DNA of 64,000 bases from Sympetrum striolatum (Eukaryota > Arthropoda > Insecta > Odonata > Libellulidae), in NCBI GenBank assembly GCA_947579665.1, contig OX388350.1:89857152-89921151 (forward strand). Reading direction: 5' to 3'. A program made the position numbers and the translations under genes. The stretch's first letter is position 1, and the number at the start of each line of letters is the position of its first letter. The notes beneath the pieces are model-generated. The model did no database searches. It had not been told where the DNA came from and saw only the letters and a program-made list of their open reading frames with translations. Below, in pieces: positions 22,317-34,229 of this stretch.

Positions 22317-24448
22317 GAGTAAAAGTTACTTGCATTCTGCAATTATATTGATTATGCAAATTTGAAGCCGATATCGAGAAGGTCCTCTAAAGAAAAATAA
22401 GGGATTTTAAATATTCTTAAAAATCGCCGCAATTTATTTTAAATTAGAGAAAAGTGCACCCACCTGGCGTCAAACTCACAGACATATGGTCACAGTTATA
22501 ACAATTATATATAGATAATTATAAATAAACAAGAGCGCGTTTTCTATCATTTTGTATTCTCTATCCTACCGGGATGCAGCTTAAAGTATTTTCGAAACTC
22601 TATCATAAATTATTTGAAATTCCCGCCATACGTTTCAAATAGTAGAGACGCCTATTGTCTAACGCAGAATCTTTCGGAAGATGTGAAAACATATAACGCC
22701 CTCGTAGAAATAAAACTTATCTAATTCAAATTTTGAGGTCAATATCTTACCGGGAAGGTCCTAAAATAAGACTTCGTTATCCCAATTTGGAATGCGTAAG
22801 GTAGTGTAAATGGCTCTTCGGAATCGAAACAAGGACCTAATTCAAAGTCGTAACAATTTCTAATTTTAGTGACGCCTGGTGTCAAACCCAGGACCTATTG
22901 GCAGATGTGAATACACAATATAACTTGGTATGACTTGATCTTATGTAATACAAAGTTTGAAGTCGCTATCATTCCGGGAAGGACCTGTAATAGAATTCCG
23001 TTATCCCCATTAGAAATGCATTTAGGAATTTAAATAATTCACTGGGATCGAACCAAGGACCACTAGGGAAACGTTCAACAGCGGACATAATATATATTCA
23101 TCTCTATCTACATGCCGAGTTTCAAGTTTCCATCTTTATCGGGATGTGATTAAAAAGAAAATCTTTAAAATCGCCACAATGCATTTTATTTAGGAAAATA
23201 TTTGCCCTGACCTAGCGTCAAACCAAGGATAATCTTCGAGGATGTGTTTCAGGTTTTGCACGGCTTCTCACGGCACGATTTCTCCAATTTCAAGTGAGTT
23301 CTTGTTCCGCTGATGGTCCTTGGTTCGATCCCAGTGAGTTATTTACTTTCCTCAATGCATTCCTAATGGGGGAAATGGAATTCTATTATAGGTCCTTCCC
23401 GGTAGGATATCGACTTCAAACTTTGTATTAAATAAGATCAAGTCCTACTAATTCTTGCTGTGTATTCACATCTGCCAGTAGGTCCTGGTTTCAACACCAG
23501 GCGTATCTACCATTTGAAACCTATTGCGGGAATTTCAAATTTTTAATGATTCAGTTTCGAAAGATATTTTAGGTAAATCCCGGTAGGATGGGAAATTCAA
23601 CATCTTAGAGATAAAGCGCTCTACTATATCCATAAAACCTAATGAGCTTGAGTTCGACGCCAGGTGGGTGTATAATTCACCTATTTAAACACATTGAGGT
23701 GATTTTTAAGAATATTTTTTAATCCCTTTCCCGATCAAATGTAAACCCCGGCATCTGTATAGAGATCATGAATACATCTCATTTAAGAATTTTATGGTTT
23801 CTCTAATGATCCTTGGTTCGATGCCGGAGCGCCATTTACATTCCTCTATGCATAGCAAACGGAGATAATGGAAACTTATTTTAGGATGTTCCTGGTATGG
23901 ACTTCAAACTTTGGATTAAAGACATTCTATTCCTACCAGGTCGTTCTATGAATGCACAACTTCCAAAAGTTCCTGGGTTTGACACCAGGCGTCTCTATTA
24001 TTTGAAATGCATGGCGGGAAATTCAAATCTTTTTTTTTAGATTGATTTATCAGAAGGGGGAAATTCTATGACCATGCATGTGGACAGAAGTAATGAATGT
24101 TTCATAAGCACAGTTAATCATTTACCTTATGATCATTGGTTCCACGCAAGGGCACGTTTTGCATTCTCCCATTTAATGAAACGCAAATTAGGAATTTCTT
24201 TAATGAATTCCTTATTTGCGATTATATAATCGACTCGGAATTTTAGAAACGGTCGGATAATCCCAAAGCAAATAGTTTTCTGAAATTTCATTTTTTAAGA
24301 AGTCCTGGGTGCGACACTAGGATACAGTATCGATTTTTACTTAGATGAAATCGGGTTCCATTGCCCTAAATTTTCAAACCAAACAGAACTTTGCAAAGTA
24401 CAGTACTTTAAACATGTGCTTGCAGAATGCAAGTCACTTTTACTCGTC
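22317..24448. mobile_element. Palindromic TTCGA-box element
   Basis: Both ends carry the same terminus in inverted orientation: GAGTAAAAGTTACTTGCATT at 22317 and, on the complement of the right end, GAGTAAAAGTGACTTGCATT. Boxes in the left half are reversed (GTCAAACTCA near 22463, GTCAAACCCAGG near 22880, ATCGAACCAAGG near 23047, GTCAAACCAAGG near 23217). In the right half they are forward (near 23320, 23487, 23650, 23813 and 23976, spacing about 163). The centre lies at about 23240-23300. A TA microsatellite and a TTTCTCCGGATAT piece adjoin the left end. Confidence 0.6.
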
Positions 24449-27039
24449 TATTTTACTTATAAAAACTCAGCCTTCATATGTGGACACAAAACTCGAAAAG
24501 TACACAGACGGTTGACTTGAAAACGTTGACAGAACGTTGAATTCAAATACAAGAGTGTTTCTATTGTAAAAAATGCTGACACTTCGTCCTCGGTTCGATC
24601 CCAGACGAATCAAAGCATTTCCGTAATAAATGAACGTAAAGTTCATTTTTTTCGCTGCAGGGGGTCGATTTTGTAATTTGTCGACAGGAGTTATCGGTCG
24701 AGAAATCGGCCATCTTTAGAAATTAGTCGACCGAAATCTAGTTTTGCGATTTTGTAAACGTTGCTCTCACTGTCGAGTGAGAACTTCGGTGATAACTGCC
24801 GTCATATTTGTCGATTTTCATTTAGTACGCGAGAACTGGCGTGATAAGTGAGAAGTGGACGTAGACGGACGTAGAATTAATTAAAGAATCTTAATATTGA
24901 CGTGAAATACATCTTTTGAATCGAAATTACGAAAACTATGACAAAATAAACGAAAATTTTCGCCGTAGTAACAATGACAAGAAGTGCCTGTAGACGTGTG
25001 AAATTTTGTATCTCCCTATTCCAATACATTGTTTTTTCTTGACTTTGCGCCTTTGATACAGATTTATCAAGGTTTCATCGAGTAAGTCGAACGTTTTGGA
25101 ACACAAAATGTAGTTTGAGCAATGTATAACACGAAACAATTTTGTTATATTCGCGTTTATAAACATTCTATAGGCAAATAAGCAGTGCCTGTTTCAATGG
25201 TCAATTGCTGTGCATTTTGCTGTCAGAACAGTTGCCCCCACAACATGTTCCGAAACTAGAATCTATGGATCTTCCTCAATTTTATTATTTCATTCATTAT
25301 CTGAAATCTATGAATCAGAACGAACGTCGGAATTGAGCCACGGCGTTTTAATCAACATTTCATTGTGCTCTCGGCTGCACCTGCAGGTCTTGCATGGTAT
25401 ACAAGTTCTCGTATTTTGACAGCTTCTACCGCATTGAGCCCCTATTAGGAATTAGAATAAACATTTGCGGAAACGGACAATCTCTAATTACCCTGGAAAG
25501 CCATTATAATGTATTATATAGTAGCTTAATTTCATTGCAGTAAACGATTATTAAGGAATTTTTATGTCATACTTGATATTAATCAAGTAAAAACTGAGCC
25601 GGATTAATGCATTAGAATACACATAAAATTAACATTAGAATAATGAGGTTTTAATGCAGTTTGCGGGAGGTTGGCAGATATTTCGTTCTCTGTATCACTC
25701 TAGCAGACGACACCGGCATCCGAGTTCGTTTTTGTATCTTGCAGTCTATGTAACTATTACAGAATTAAATTGGAGATAATGGTCCTACAAATTCAAGAAA
25801 AGTACCAAAGGAAGGTAAATTAAGTGAAGAATCTTAATATTGCCGTAAAATACACCTTTAGAATCGAAATTACGGGTACTATGACAAAATACACGAAAGT
25901 TTTCGCCGTAGTAAACAACCAGTCCCCCTGACGACCAAGGTGATTGTTGAATCCGATACATTCATTCTCCCACAAGAATACACGGGGATTATTGAGACAG
26001 AATTTTAATGCAAACTTGATTTTATAGAAGAGAAAGCAGTTCGTTTTTGTGATTCTCACGAACTGCATCATGGAATCTAATTCGTAATTTCGCTATTACT
26101 CTTGGTCATTATTAATGCAATTTTCTATGATATTTCAATTTCACAAGACAAACAGAAAAGGTACTCAAAGTTTATTAAAGATGTCATCGTATCAAAAAAA
26201 AATTTAAACTCTATACAAAACAGTCTATATATCTAAGCCAAATTATTCTTATTGAGTTGAATGATTCATTGAAAATACTCATCCGCTTTAACTTTCGTAA
26301 ATTAAACATTGGGAAATCATACGATAACTTCGACGAGTTAATGAACCAGTTGTTTTGCCTTAAATAGTTCCGTTGAGTGTCGACAAAGTGTTTCATTTTT
26401 TAAGGTGTCTGTTATAACAAAATGTACAAAGTAAAACAATATAATGACCATTTCATCAGATTTCGATAGCAATAACAGTAACATTATCACGTAATGCCAT
26501 TCGCATATGCTCTCAAGTAAGGCAATAAAAACATTTTATTCGCAGCATCCAAGTCTTGTAATTTCTATTGTATGTGTTTGTAATACATACAAAAGTAGAA
26601 CATAGCATAGATAATATTTAAAATAACATTTAAATAGTTTGATTTCTCAATTACAGCATATTAAGACACTTATTCTATTAATACTTAGGATTTAATGGGC
26701 TAATGAATTTGTACCAAGGTTTTTAAATCCTCAATGAACGCCCTCTTTAGATTTCAGATTAAGAGAGCTTTGAAAATATATTCAGATTTTCACTAAACGT
26801 TTCCTTTTTGATAATCCAGTTAGATGGGCTTCCGAGCAAATTTACTCCAACACCTGTTCTATTATCCCCGTTGAGAATCAACGAGCATTTCAGCTAGTGT
26901 AGGAATTAAATATGATTTACAAGGAAAGGGTTGAGGTGACTTATAAATATAATTTATTTTTATTAAAAATTAAAGGCCTTAATGAGTGAGCAACATACGA
27001 TCGCTCGTATTAGAGTGATTTCTTTTCCATGTGACTCAC
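24449..27039. other. Intronic DNA with a spaced direct repeat
   Basis: No gene seen. A further TTCGA-like box (TCGGTTCGATCCCAGACG) lies near 24592. The segment at 24873-24975 recurs at 25814-25917 in the same orientation, sharing AAGAATCTTAATATTG, GAATCGAAATTACG, ACTATGACAAAATA and TTTTCGCCGTAGTA. The remaining sequence to the exon at 27040 is featureless AT-rich DNA. Confidence 0.5.
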
Positions 27040-27132
27040 CTGGCAAATAGCTCGTTCAGAAGTCGGACCAACTCTTCTGCGGTGCATTGGTCCGAGAGGG
27101 ACGTGAATCCACAGATATCGGCGAACAAAATA
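27040..27132 (-). CDS. Adenylyl cyclase exon, first metal-binding Asp
   Basis: A 93-bp exon encoding [20 protein letters not shown] and then [11 protein letters not shown]. The Asp in FADI is the first of the two metal-binding aspartates of C1a and is intact. The following residue is Cys where vertebrate AC5/6 has Glu; this position varies among isoforms. The acceptor is CTTCTAG and the donor CAG|GTGAGT. The last Arg codon is split with the next exon. Confidence 0.95.
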
Positions 27133-29157
27133 CTAGAAGAGAGATAATTGGGCGATTATTTAGGGAAGAGCATCGTATATTCTAAGAAATAACATAAGAA
27201 GGCTGGATTTGGTTGAACAACACGACAACTTGAAGAGGCAACCAAACTTTCCAGAACGGACATGAAAAAGGGCAGAGGAACTGACCGCCAATGGGGACTT
27301 TTTTCATTTCTTCCTTCGGTACACAGCGTTTCCGTGCTTGGACTTTGTTACACTTGGTATGTAAGATATCTCGTCGAATATAACCAGTTAAGTTTCCTTA
27401 TCCAGCCCTCAGATTCTCTTATTTGCTACGTTATTAATTTCTAAGTTATTTATTAATGAAATTAATTATTATTTTTGTTGATAAAATTAAAATAAATAAA
27501 TTAGTTCTTAATAAAATCAACTTCTCCACGCGTCCATAGCGGAGCTTTCAGTCAGAGAAATAAGTGAAACCAAATAAGATCTTAAATACTGAGTATAATC
27601 GATGTGAGAAGGCGTGACTTCGTGGAAAGCCATTTGCAGAATGAAAACACATCGTACTTTTCCACAGAAAACTTATTTTGCGACCGGAAGCGAGCTTACA
27701 TCTTCAGGCCTGAATGTATTCATCCATAAGCTCGCTTATGAGACGGGTCGCAAAATATATTTTCTGTGGAAAAATACGAAGTGTTTTCATTCTGCCCTTA
27801 AATACTGAGTGGGGTTGTGAGACCAAGTCTCTTTCCCAAGAATAGAAACTGTCCTGTGATCACGGATATTGAAATCTGCGTTTTGTTTTCCAGATGCAGG
27901 TGGAGCTATTTTTAAGAGGTTCGCTGTTGCCGCAGTCCACTACCGCCCGTTGTGATTTTAATATGCTTTGCTTGTGAATCTTTAGAACCCAACTCTTTCC
28001 ATTAACTCATCGAATTGATATCCTTTCCTTAAAAAAAATAGAAAATATCTTTCTTAAGTATTTTTATCGAAGATTGTACGAAAGTTGGATATTTTGTAGC
28101 TTCTGTCAATGCGTGAGAGACTTCAGTAAAGAACAATTTTTCTTTCGCACATTTTTACTAAGAATCTGATCGTTTGCCTTAGAAAATTGACAAACTTGAT
28201 ATTTACTCAAAAGAGATGTAACTTCTCCGTCATTTCCTTTGTTTGTAAACCCATATCGCTTTTCCATGTCTAAATGTAATATTATCAATCCGCCATTGAC
28301 TCATTAGCTAAAATTTAAACGAAATAGCAGTGCGAACAATACATCCCATGAGAAATAAAGAGGAGAGGTTATTCTTGAGTCAACGTTAGTGCTAATATTA
28401 AGAGTTACATAATATTACGTAAAATTAACTCAGAGATAGGGTAAAAACTGACAAATATGGCGCGATACTCATCTGATACGATCTGAATCCCACGTGCCTA
28501 GGTATTTGACATGGCCGAGTGTATTGGGTGTGGAAATGAGCCGTCTATTCTTAGAAGGACTTTCGATAGCGGCGTCTGGAATCCATGGGGAAATGGGATG
28601 TGCGTGATAAAGTACTCATCTATGATGAAAATGAACATGCATCCCGTTAGTATCGCCATTTCTCAAATTCATCCCTAATTTTTCCTCCTCTACAAATGGA
28701 AAAAGGTGTGTCTAAAATTGTAATTTCTTTAACCAATTATAACTACATCAAACTTTGTTTTCATTTCTTCGTTTCCAGGCATTGGCTTTTCCTCAAATAT
28801 TCTCAGAATTCTTTAATAATTTCAAATTCGAGCAGCAGCTGCGAACGGAGCTTCGAATTGATTCTTTCTGATACAGCCGATTGGTCTCTTATTTATTCTC
28901 AAAATACGAGTGAAATTTGCTTGAATAGCAACATAAGCACAAGCACATGAAATTTATTTATAATCTTTATCCACGTACCAAGTTTTAAGTTTCAATGTTA
29001 TTGGGAAGCCGTTGAAAAAAATCATAAAAATATAGCAATTTCTCAGTCGTTATGACTTACTGTGTCGTTAATTTTTCAAACGAATCATTCAGTTTTCAGT
29101 GTAATAAAAGAACAGTGAACGTTTAGAAACTTGTTAGGTTTATTAACTTGGCCTTAC
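27133..29157. other. Intronic DNA, mostly featureless
   Basis: Intron between the 29158 and 27040 exons. Apart from the hairpin element at 27635-27797 I see no coding region or recognised repeat. Confidence 0.4.
27635..27797. mobile_element. Short foldback element (hairpin of about 160 bp)
   Basis: The left arm (27635-27699) and right arm (27727-27797) are imperfect inverted copies, both containing GCAGAATGAAAACAC, TTTTTCCACAGAAAA or close variants, TTTTGCGACC and AAGCGAGCTTA. The loop is only about 27 bases. CTTAAATACTGAGT occurs at 27581-27594 and again at 27797-27810, adjoining the right arm. It resembles a MITE-like foldback insertion. Confidence 0.6.
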
Positions 29158-29279
29158 CTGACGTTCTCGTATCGCTGAATGTATATTTTGTGGAACATGG
29201 AGTCCCTCGGCTTTCCTGCGATGTCTGCCTTCATCTCCATGGCAACGTGACGAGGCAACACGGAGAGCAGCAGTCGTTC
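29158..29279 (-). CDS. Adenylyl cyclase exon, start of C1a
   Basis: A 122-bp exon encoding [20 protein letters not shown] and then [13 protein letters not shown], the canonical entry to the C1a domain of membrane cyclases. The acceptor is TTTCAG and the donor CAG|GTAAGG. It leaves two bases that complete a Ser codon with the next exon. The wording matches the mammalian AC5/6 signature nearly residue for residue. Confidence 0.95.
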
Positions 29280-29786
29280 CTGAAATTTAAAGTTTGGATC
29301 GATATCAAAATCTTGTGAACTTTAAATATCGTCTGCATTCCGATTTACAGGAATATTTTCGTAAAATCAATTGTTGCAGACGAAGACTTAAAGAAACGGG
29401 AATGAGAAGAAAGGATAAATATTGAGGTGGTTCGAAGGAAACTTTTTTTAAATTTCAGATCGCTATAGTGCGGAAAAGTTGCGATTGGTATAAAAGTGGA
29501 AAAAGCACTAATTATTGTTTTTTATAAATTTGTCTTCCGGTCGCGCAATGCCATCGAAGTCAGCAATAATTGTGAAAAACCTTAATTTTTCATAATTTTT
29601 TTAAACACGCCAGATCGTTTTAATTGCGTCCCTATACCATGAATTAACTACTAAAATTATGTGAAATCAATAGATATGCACTTATTATATATTTGTTTCA
29701 TATCTTCCGGTCGCACAACACAGTACAAAATGAGTAAAATTAGTAGTTTTTGCAAAATTTCAGTTTGACTGTTTAGTACATTCTTT
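29280..29786. other. Intronic DNA before the long inverted-repeat element
   Basis: No gene or recognised repeat. CTTCCGGTCGC(A/G)CAA occurs twice (near 29533 and 29704), suggesting an old short duplication. Confidence 0.35.
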
Positions 29787-30720
29787 GGGCCATTCCATGC
29801 CAAGTGGTCTAGTGGTCCCCGCTCGACCATCACGGATTTCGATGGAATTTTGTATGGACATTCACACATATCTCTTATGAACATTTGTAAAGTTTTACTA
29901 TCGCCGATGGTATACTTGCTGAGATATAGAAGATTGTTTGACCCCGTGTCGCTGCCTTCTTCAACATGACTATGAGTTTTCAGTAACTTTGAGGCGTTGC
30001 ATCTCAGAGAATTGTTTTATGAAGTAAACACACTTTGGCTATCTTAAACAACTTTTTGCGCTCTATTAAACAAAGTAATAAAAATAACTGTAAGAGCGAC
30101 CTCCTTGCAGAAAATTCTGTGCAAAACTGGCCCAAAAAATTGCGGATCGAAAAAAAATTAAAACTTTGGCTGTTTATATTTCAAGAAGAAATGATATAAT
30201 CAACGTGAAATTTATCGAATGATAACATATCAATACATAGTTTATAAATATAAAATTTCATATTCCTAGTACTTTCCATTATTTTAAAAATTGAGTCAAA
30301 ATTTGACAATTTTTGTAAAAAAGCCAAAAATAGGCTATTTTTACCCCGCTTTTACAAAGAAAAACCCTCTGGAATTTCTTTTGAAAATTTTTTATTAAAT
30401 AGAGAATGATTTCAACCCTCTAAAAAAGTATACCTAGTTTTTCATCTCGAGCATATAAGGCCCTAGAAATAGGGACAACTATGAGGATGACATTTGTAAA
30501 AACGGCAAAAATAGGTTATTTTCTGCCCGCTCTTAGAAAAGAAAGACCTTTTCGATACTCTTGTAAATAATTTTCATTTGAAAGAGCATGTTTCAAACCT
30601 CTTAAAAAAGTACACTTGGTTTTTCATCGCGAGCACGTACAGCCCTAAAAATATTAACAAAGTTGAGAACGTTGCTATGGTGGCGCCACATGTCTTCTGT
30701 TGTTTATCGTCCTGGTTATT

Positions 30721-31330
30721 TCATGTAGACATTTTTAGTATATTGCGTTGGTCCATGACTGGTACTGGTAGTGACATCGTCACTACCAGTTCAGGCATTT
30801 GAACCAGTAACCCCATCGCCGTAGGGGTCACGCCCGATAGCCATGCAATACCAGCCGTAATTCTTTCACCGTACGTTCTGGTACCCCAAATGTTTTCGCT
30901 GTAACTAGTAACTGTAACTGTAGCTATCGACCAACTCTTTGGGGCCGATGTCAATAGTTGAACTTTCATCGATCCATCGGATATTTTAATTTTTGTTTGA
31001 ATTTCTTTTATTAGATCAGCATGACGAGTATTCCTCAACATCACACTGCCTAGTTTGTCCTATATCTTCAGCTGGTATTCCAGCGGCTAACGTTATTTTG
31101 TCTGTTACTACTTTCTGCATGCGTTCAATTTTTCGTTACACGTAGGTTCACTTTATCCGTACTACTCACTCTCCGAATTTTTAACGGAGTAGATCCCAAA
31201 TCCGTAGAACTTCGATTTACCGTGTCCGAAATATCCATATCGCAATTTTCCGAAGACGAAGAGTCAGTAGTGTTTTGGACCATAGAAACATATTTGGCTG
31301 TATATCTTGGAACAAATGTTTTGACTAGGC
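30721..31330 (-). pseudogene. Coding remnant inside the long-TIR transposon
   Basis: Minus-strand frames give TFVPRYTAKYVSMVQNTTDS, then DLGSTPLKIRRVSSTDKVNL, then after a frameshift KIERMQKVVTDKITLAAGIP and, in another frame, LIKEIQTKIKISDGSMKVQL with LLTSAPKSWSIATV. The SEK(V/I)QLLT..P.SWS type of segment recurs in uncharacterised transposon proteins of arthropods, as far as I recall. Further minus-strand frames up to about 31680 (ENPTLPFCVVGEKLSSICHH) may be another part. Stops and frameshifts show it is dead. Confidence 0.45.
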
Positions 31331-31949
31331 TTCACATTTTTGCCCATTTTTGAAAATCATTAGACAAGGCTAGATTGACTTTCAGCAGCCAATTTTTAGC
31401 TGTATGTTATTTTTTGTTAAATGGGTTGCAGCATGACTTTTGCTTAATTTAATACTTTTCTAAAGACATTGCTTTGTGATAGAAACAGATTTGATCGTAC
31501 TCTGTGACTCAACCTCCGATCGCAGAGAAATGAGCACTTTTTCGTACAATGATAAATTGTGCACATATTGCAGCCCAATTTTATTGGAATAAAATGAACC
31601 ATGATGGCAAATGGACGAAAGTTTTTCCCCAACAACACAGAAGGGCAAGGTGGGATTTTCATCTGACTCTTCGACATTCATTTAAAATTAGTGAAATCGC
31701 AATATTTAGTGCAATAATGCAAATTCTGGAAAAAGAAGTTATAAAAATATGATGGAATACGACAAATACAGCAGCTCAGTTCAAAACGTGGCCATGCGAG
31801 AGTGCTATGTCAATAAAATAATTACAGAATACTAAGCAGCTGTCAATTTTCTAGAGTAACCTCAAGTGGAGTATGGATGAAATCTGAAGGATCCAAGAAA
31901 TGAAAATATGGCAAAACTCACCATTTAAAAAAAAACTCGAAGTAACACA

Positions 31950-32370
31950 CAACAGAATGGCTACATAGCCACGACTTAACCGAAGTCTCTACTAAAGATT
32001 CTTTACCCATGTTTCAACAGAAACTTTGTTATAATTTGTTACTTTGTTATAATTTGTTACTTTGTTATAATTTGTTACTTTGTTATAATTTGTTACTTTA
32101 GTAAATTAACTAACTTAGAAGTTAATTTAGTTTACTAATTATTCTCCCATTCTGTCCATTGTTAACCCTCTTCCTCCTCCCCCTAACACCTCTCCCACTA
32201 TCAACAGTAGCTAATCTGATTGGTGGCTTGGTTTTTTATTCTTTGTGTATATATATATGCAGTCATGAATAACTCTTGTGCTTGATAATGGACTAAAGTT
32301 TGAAACCGGTCGCAGATATTAAAAACTTTAAAAGTGGAATTTATGTAAGTTATTCCCACCCATTTACTAG
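31950..32370 (+). mobile_element. Penelope-like 3' fragment with 18-bp tandem repeat
   Basis: The segment ends CTTGATAATGGACTAAAGTT, then TGAAACCGGTCGCAGATATT and a GTGGAATTTATGTAAGTTA tail, the usual look of Penelope-like 3' ends (GAAACCGGTC). At 32023-32094 the 18-mer ACTTTGTTATAATTTGTT is repeated four times without change. It appears inserted in the centre of the long-TIR transposon. Confidence 0.5.
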
Positions 32371-33405
32371 GAAGGAGTTCCACTAAGTACTGGTTCCACT
32401 GGTACTGGTAGTGACATCGTCACTACCAGTACCGGTCATGGACCAACGCAATATACTAAAAATGTCTACATAAAATAACCAGGACGATAAACAACAGAAG
32501 ACATGTGGCGCCACCATAGCAAAGTTCTCAACTTTGTTAATATTTTTAGGGCTGTACGTGCTCGCGATGAAAAACCAAGTGTACTTTTTTAAGAGGTTTG
32601 AAACATGCTCTTTCAAATAAAAATTATTTACAAGAGTATCGAAAAGGTCTTTCTTTTCTAAGAGCGGGCAGAAAATAACCTATTTTTGCCGTTTTTACAA
32701 ATGTCATCCTCATAGTTGTCCCTATTTCTAGGCCCTTATATGCTCGAGATGAAAAACTAGGTATACTTTTTTAGAGGGTTGAAATCATTCTCTATTTAAT
32801 AAAAATTTTCAAAAGAAATTCCAGAGGGTTTTTCTTTGTAAAAGCGGGGTAAAAATAGCCTATTTTTGGCTTTTTTACAAAAATTGTCAAATTTTGACTC
32901 AATTTTTAAAATAATGGAAAGTACTAGGAATATGAAATTTTATATTTATAAACTATGTATTGATATGTTATCATTCGATAAATTTCACGTTGATTATATC
33001 ATTTCTTCTTGAAATATAAACAGCCAAAGTTTTAATTTTTTTTCGATCCGCAATTTTTTGGGCCAGTTTTGCACAGAATTTTCTGCAAGGAGGTCGCTCT
33101 TACAGTTATTTTTATTACTTTGTTTAATAGAGCGCAAAAAGTTGTTTAAGATAGCCAAAGTGTGTTTACTTCATAAAACAATCTCTGAGATGCAACGCCT
33201 CAAAGTTACTGAAAACTCATAGTCATGTTGAAGAAGGCAGCGACACGGGGTCAAACAATCTTCTATATCTCAGCAAGTATACTATCGGCGATAGTAAAAC
33301 TTTACAAATGTTCATAAGAGATATGTGTGAATGTCCATACAAAATTTCATCGAAATCCGTGATGGTCGAGCGGGGACCACTAGACCACTTGGCATGGAAT
33401 GGCCC

Positions 33406-34229
33406 TAATGCAATTGCAAGTATCTTAATCCATGACTCATTACACAACTTTAGTAAGAAAACAACAAACTCCAAGCACAGATATTATTTTCCCGCCTTTT
33501 TATTTTATAATATTTTAATTTGTAATAATACCTCAAGATTTATTCTTCATATGCAAACTTGCTTGCCTTCAACTGCTTGAGGCACCTTCGAAAATGCTCG
33601 TCCCTAAAGTTGGTTGGCGTCGGTTGGCTTGTTTTGCTCCCGTTTACAGGATCGCAGAAAGCCTTCGGTTGGGTGAGAAGTAGTTGGCACATGACTCGTC
33701 TTTTCTCGCACTTCATCACGGATGTACTCTGCTATTTTAGATTTTACAAGCATCCGAAATGTCTGCATGTACAGGTCGTCCCAAAAAAGAAATGATAATC
33801 GGATGGAGCTCCTCTTGGTCACCCCACTTTTAGTGTCCGCCTTCTATTCGTTTTCGAGTTACGAATACATTCGTATGTTTCGAAAAAGCCATAAATTTCG
33901 AGACATTTTCCCCCATGGAAACGTAAATACTTAAGATACAGAGTTTATATTTTCTATAGAATAACTGAATAGTTGCTTCAACAAACGCATTTTTTCTCAC
34001 AACTGCTTCCATTCAGTCATAGTAAAACTTCAAATTTCATTAACTTGAGACCAATTTAAAAAAAACTTGACATCCAATTTTTTGGTGACTACTCCAGAAA
34101 CTTGTCATTAACTATTTACCATTGAGCACTCTTTGCGGCAATCAAGAGAGGAGCCCTTCCGATTATCACTAATCTTTGGGACACCCTGTGTGTGCGTTAC
34201 ACCCCAAACGTGGAATTGCCCATTTCATG
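33406..34229. other. Intronic DNA, nothing recognised
   Basis: Several short opposing open stretches (33559-34012) lack any motif. They look like incidental frames in moderately GC-rich repeat DNA. Confidence 0.35.

Larger units (their letters stand above)
29787..33405. mobile_element. DNA transposon with about 1-kb terminal inverted repeats
   Basis: Arms 29787-30809 and 32384-33405 are inverted copies of about 1020 bp, differing at only a few positions I can spot. Both outer ends read GGGCCATTCCATGCCAAGTG. Near the inner end each arm carries the palindrome ACTGGTAGTGAC/GTCACTACCAGT. The 1.57-kb centre holds a decayed minus-strand coding region and a Penelope-type 3' tail. No clear target duplication was found. 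The superfamily is not determined. It lies in the large intron between the exons at 29158 and 36092. Confidence 0.8.

Noticed and set aside
30578..30802. Matching open frames in both arms of the long inverted repeat (also at 32383-32616).
   Set aside because: Their similarity simply reflects the inverted duplication; the peptide has no recognised domain and runs through the terminal repeat.
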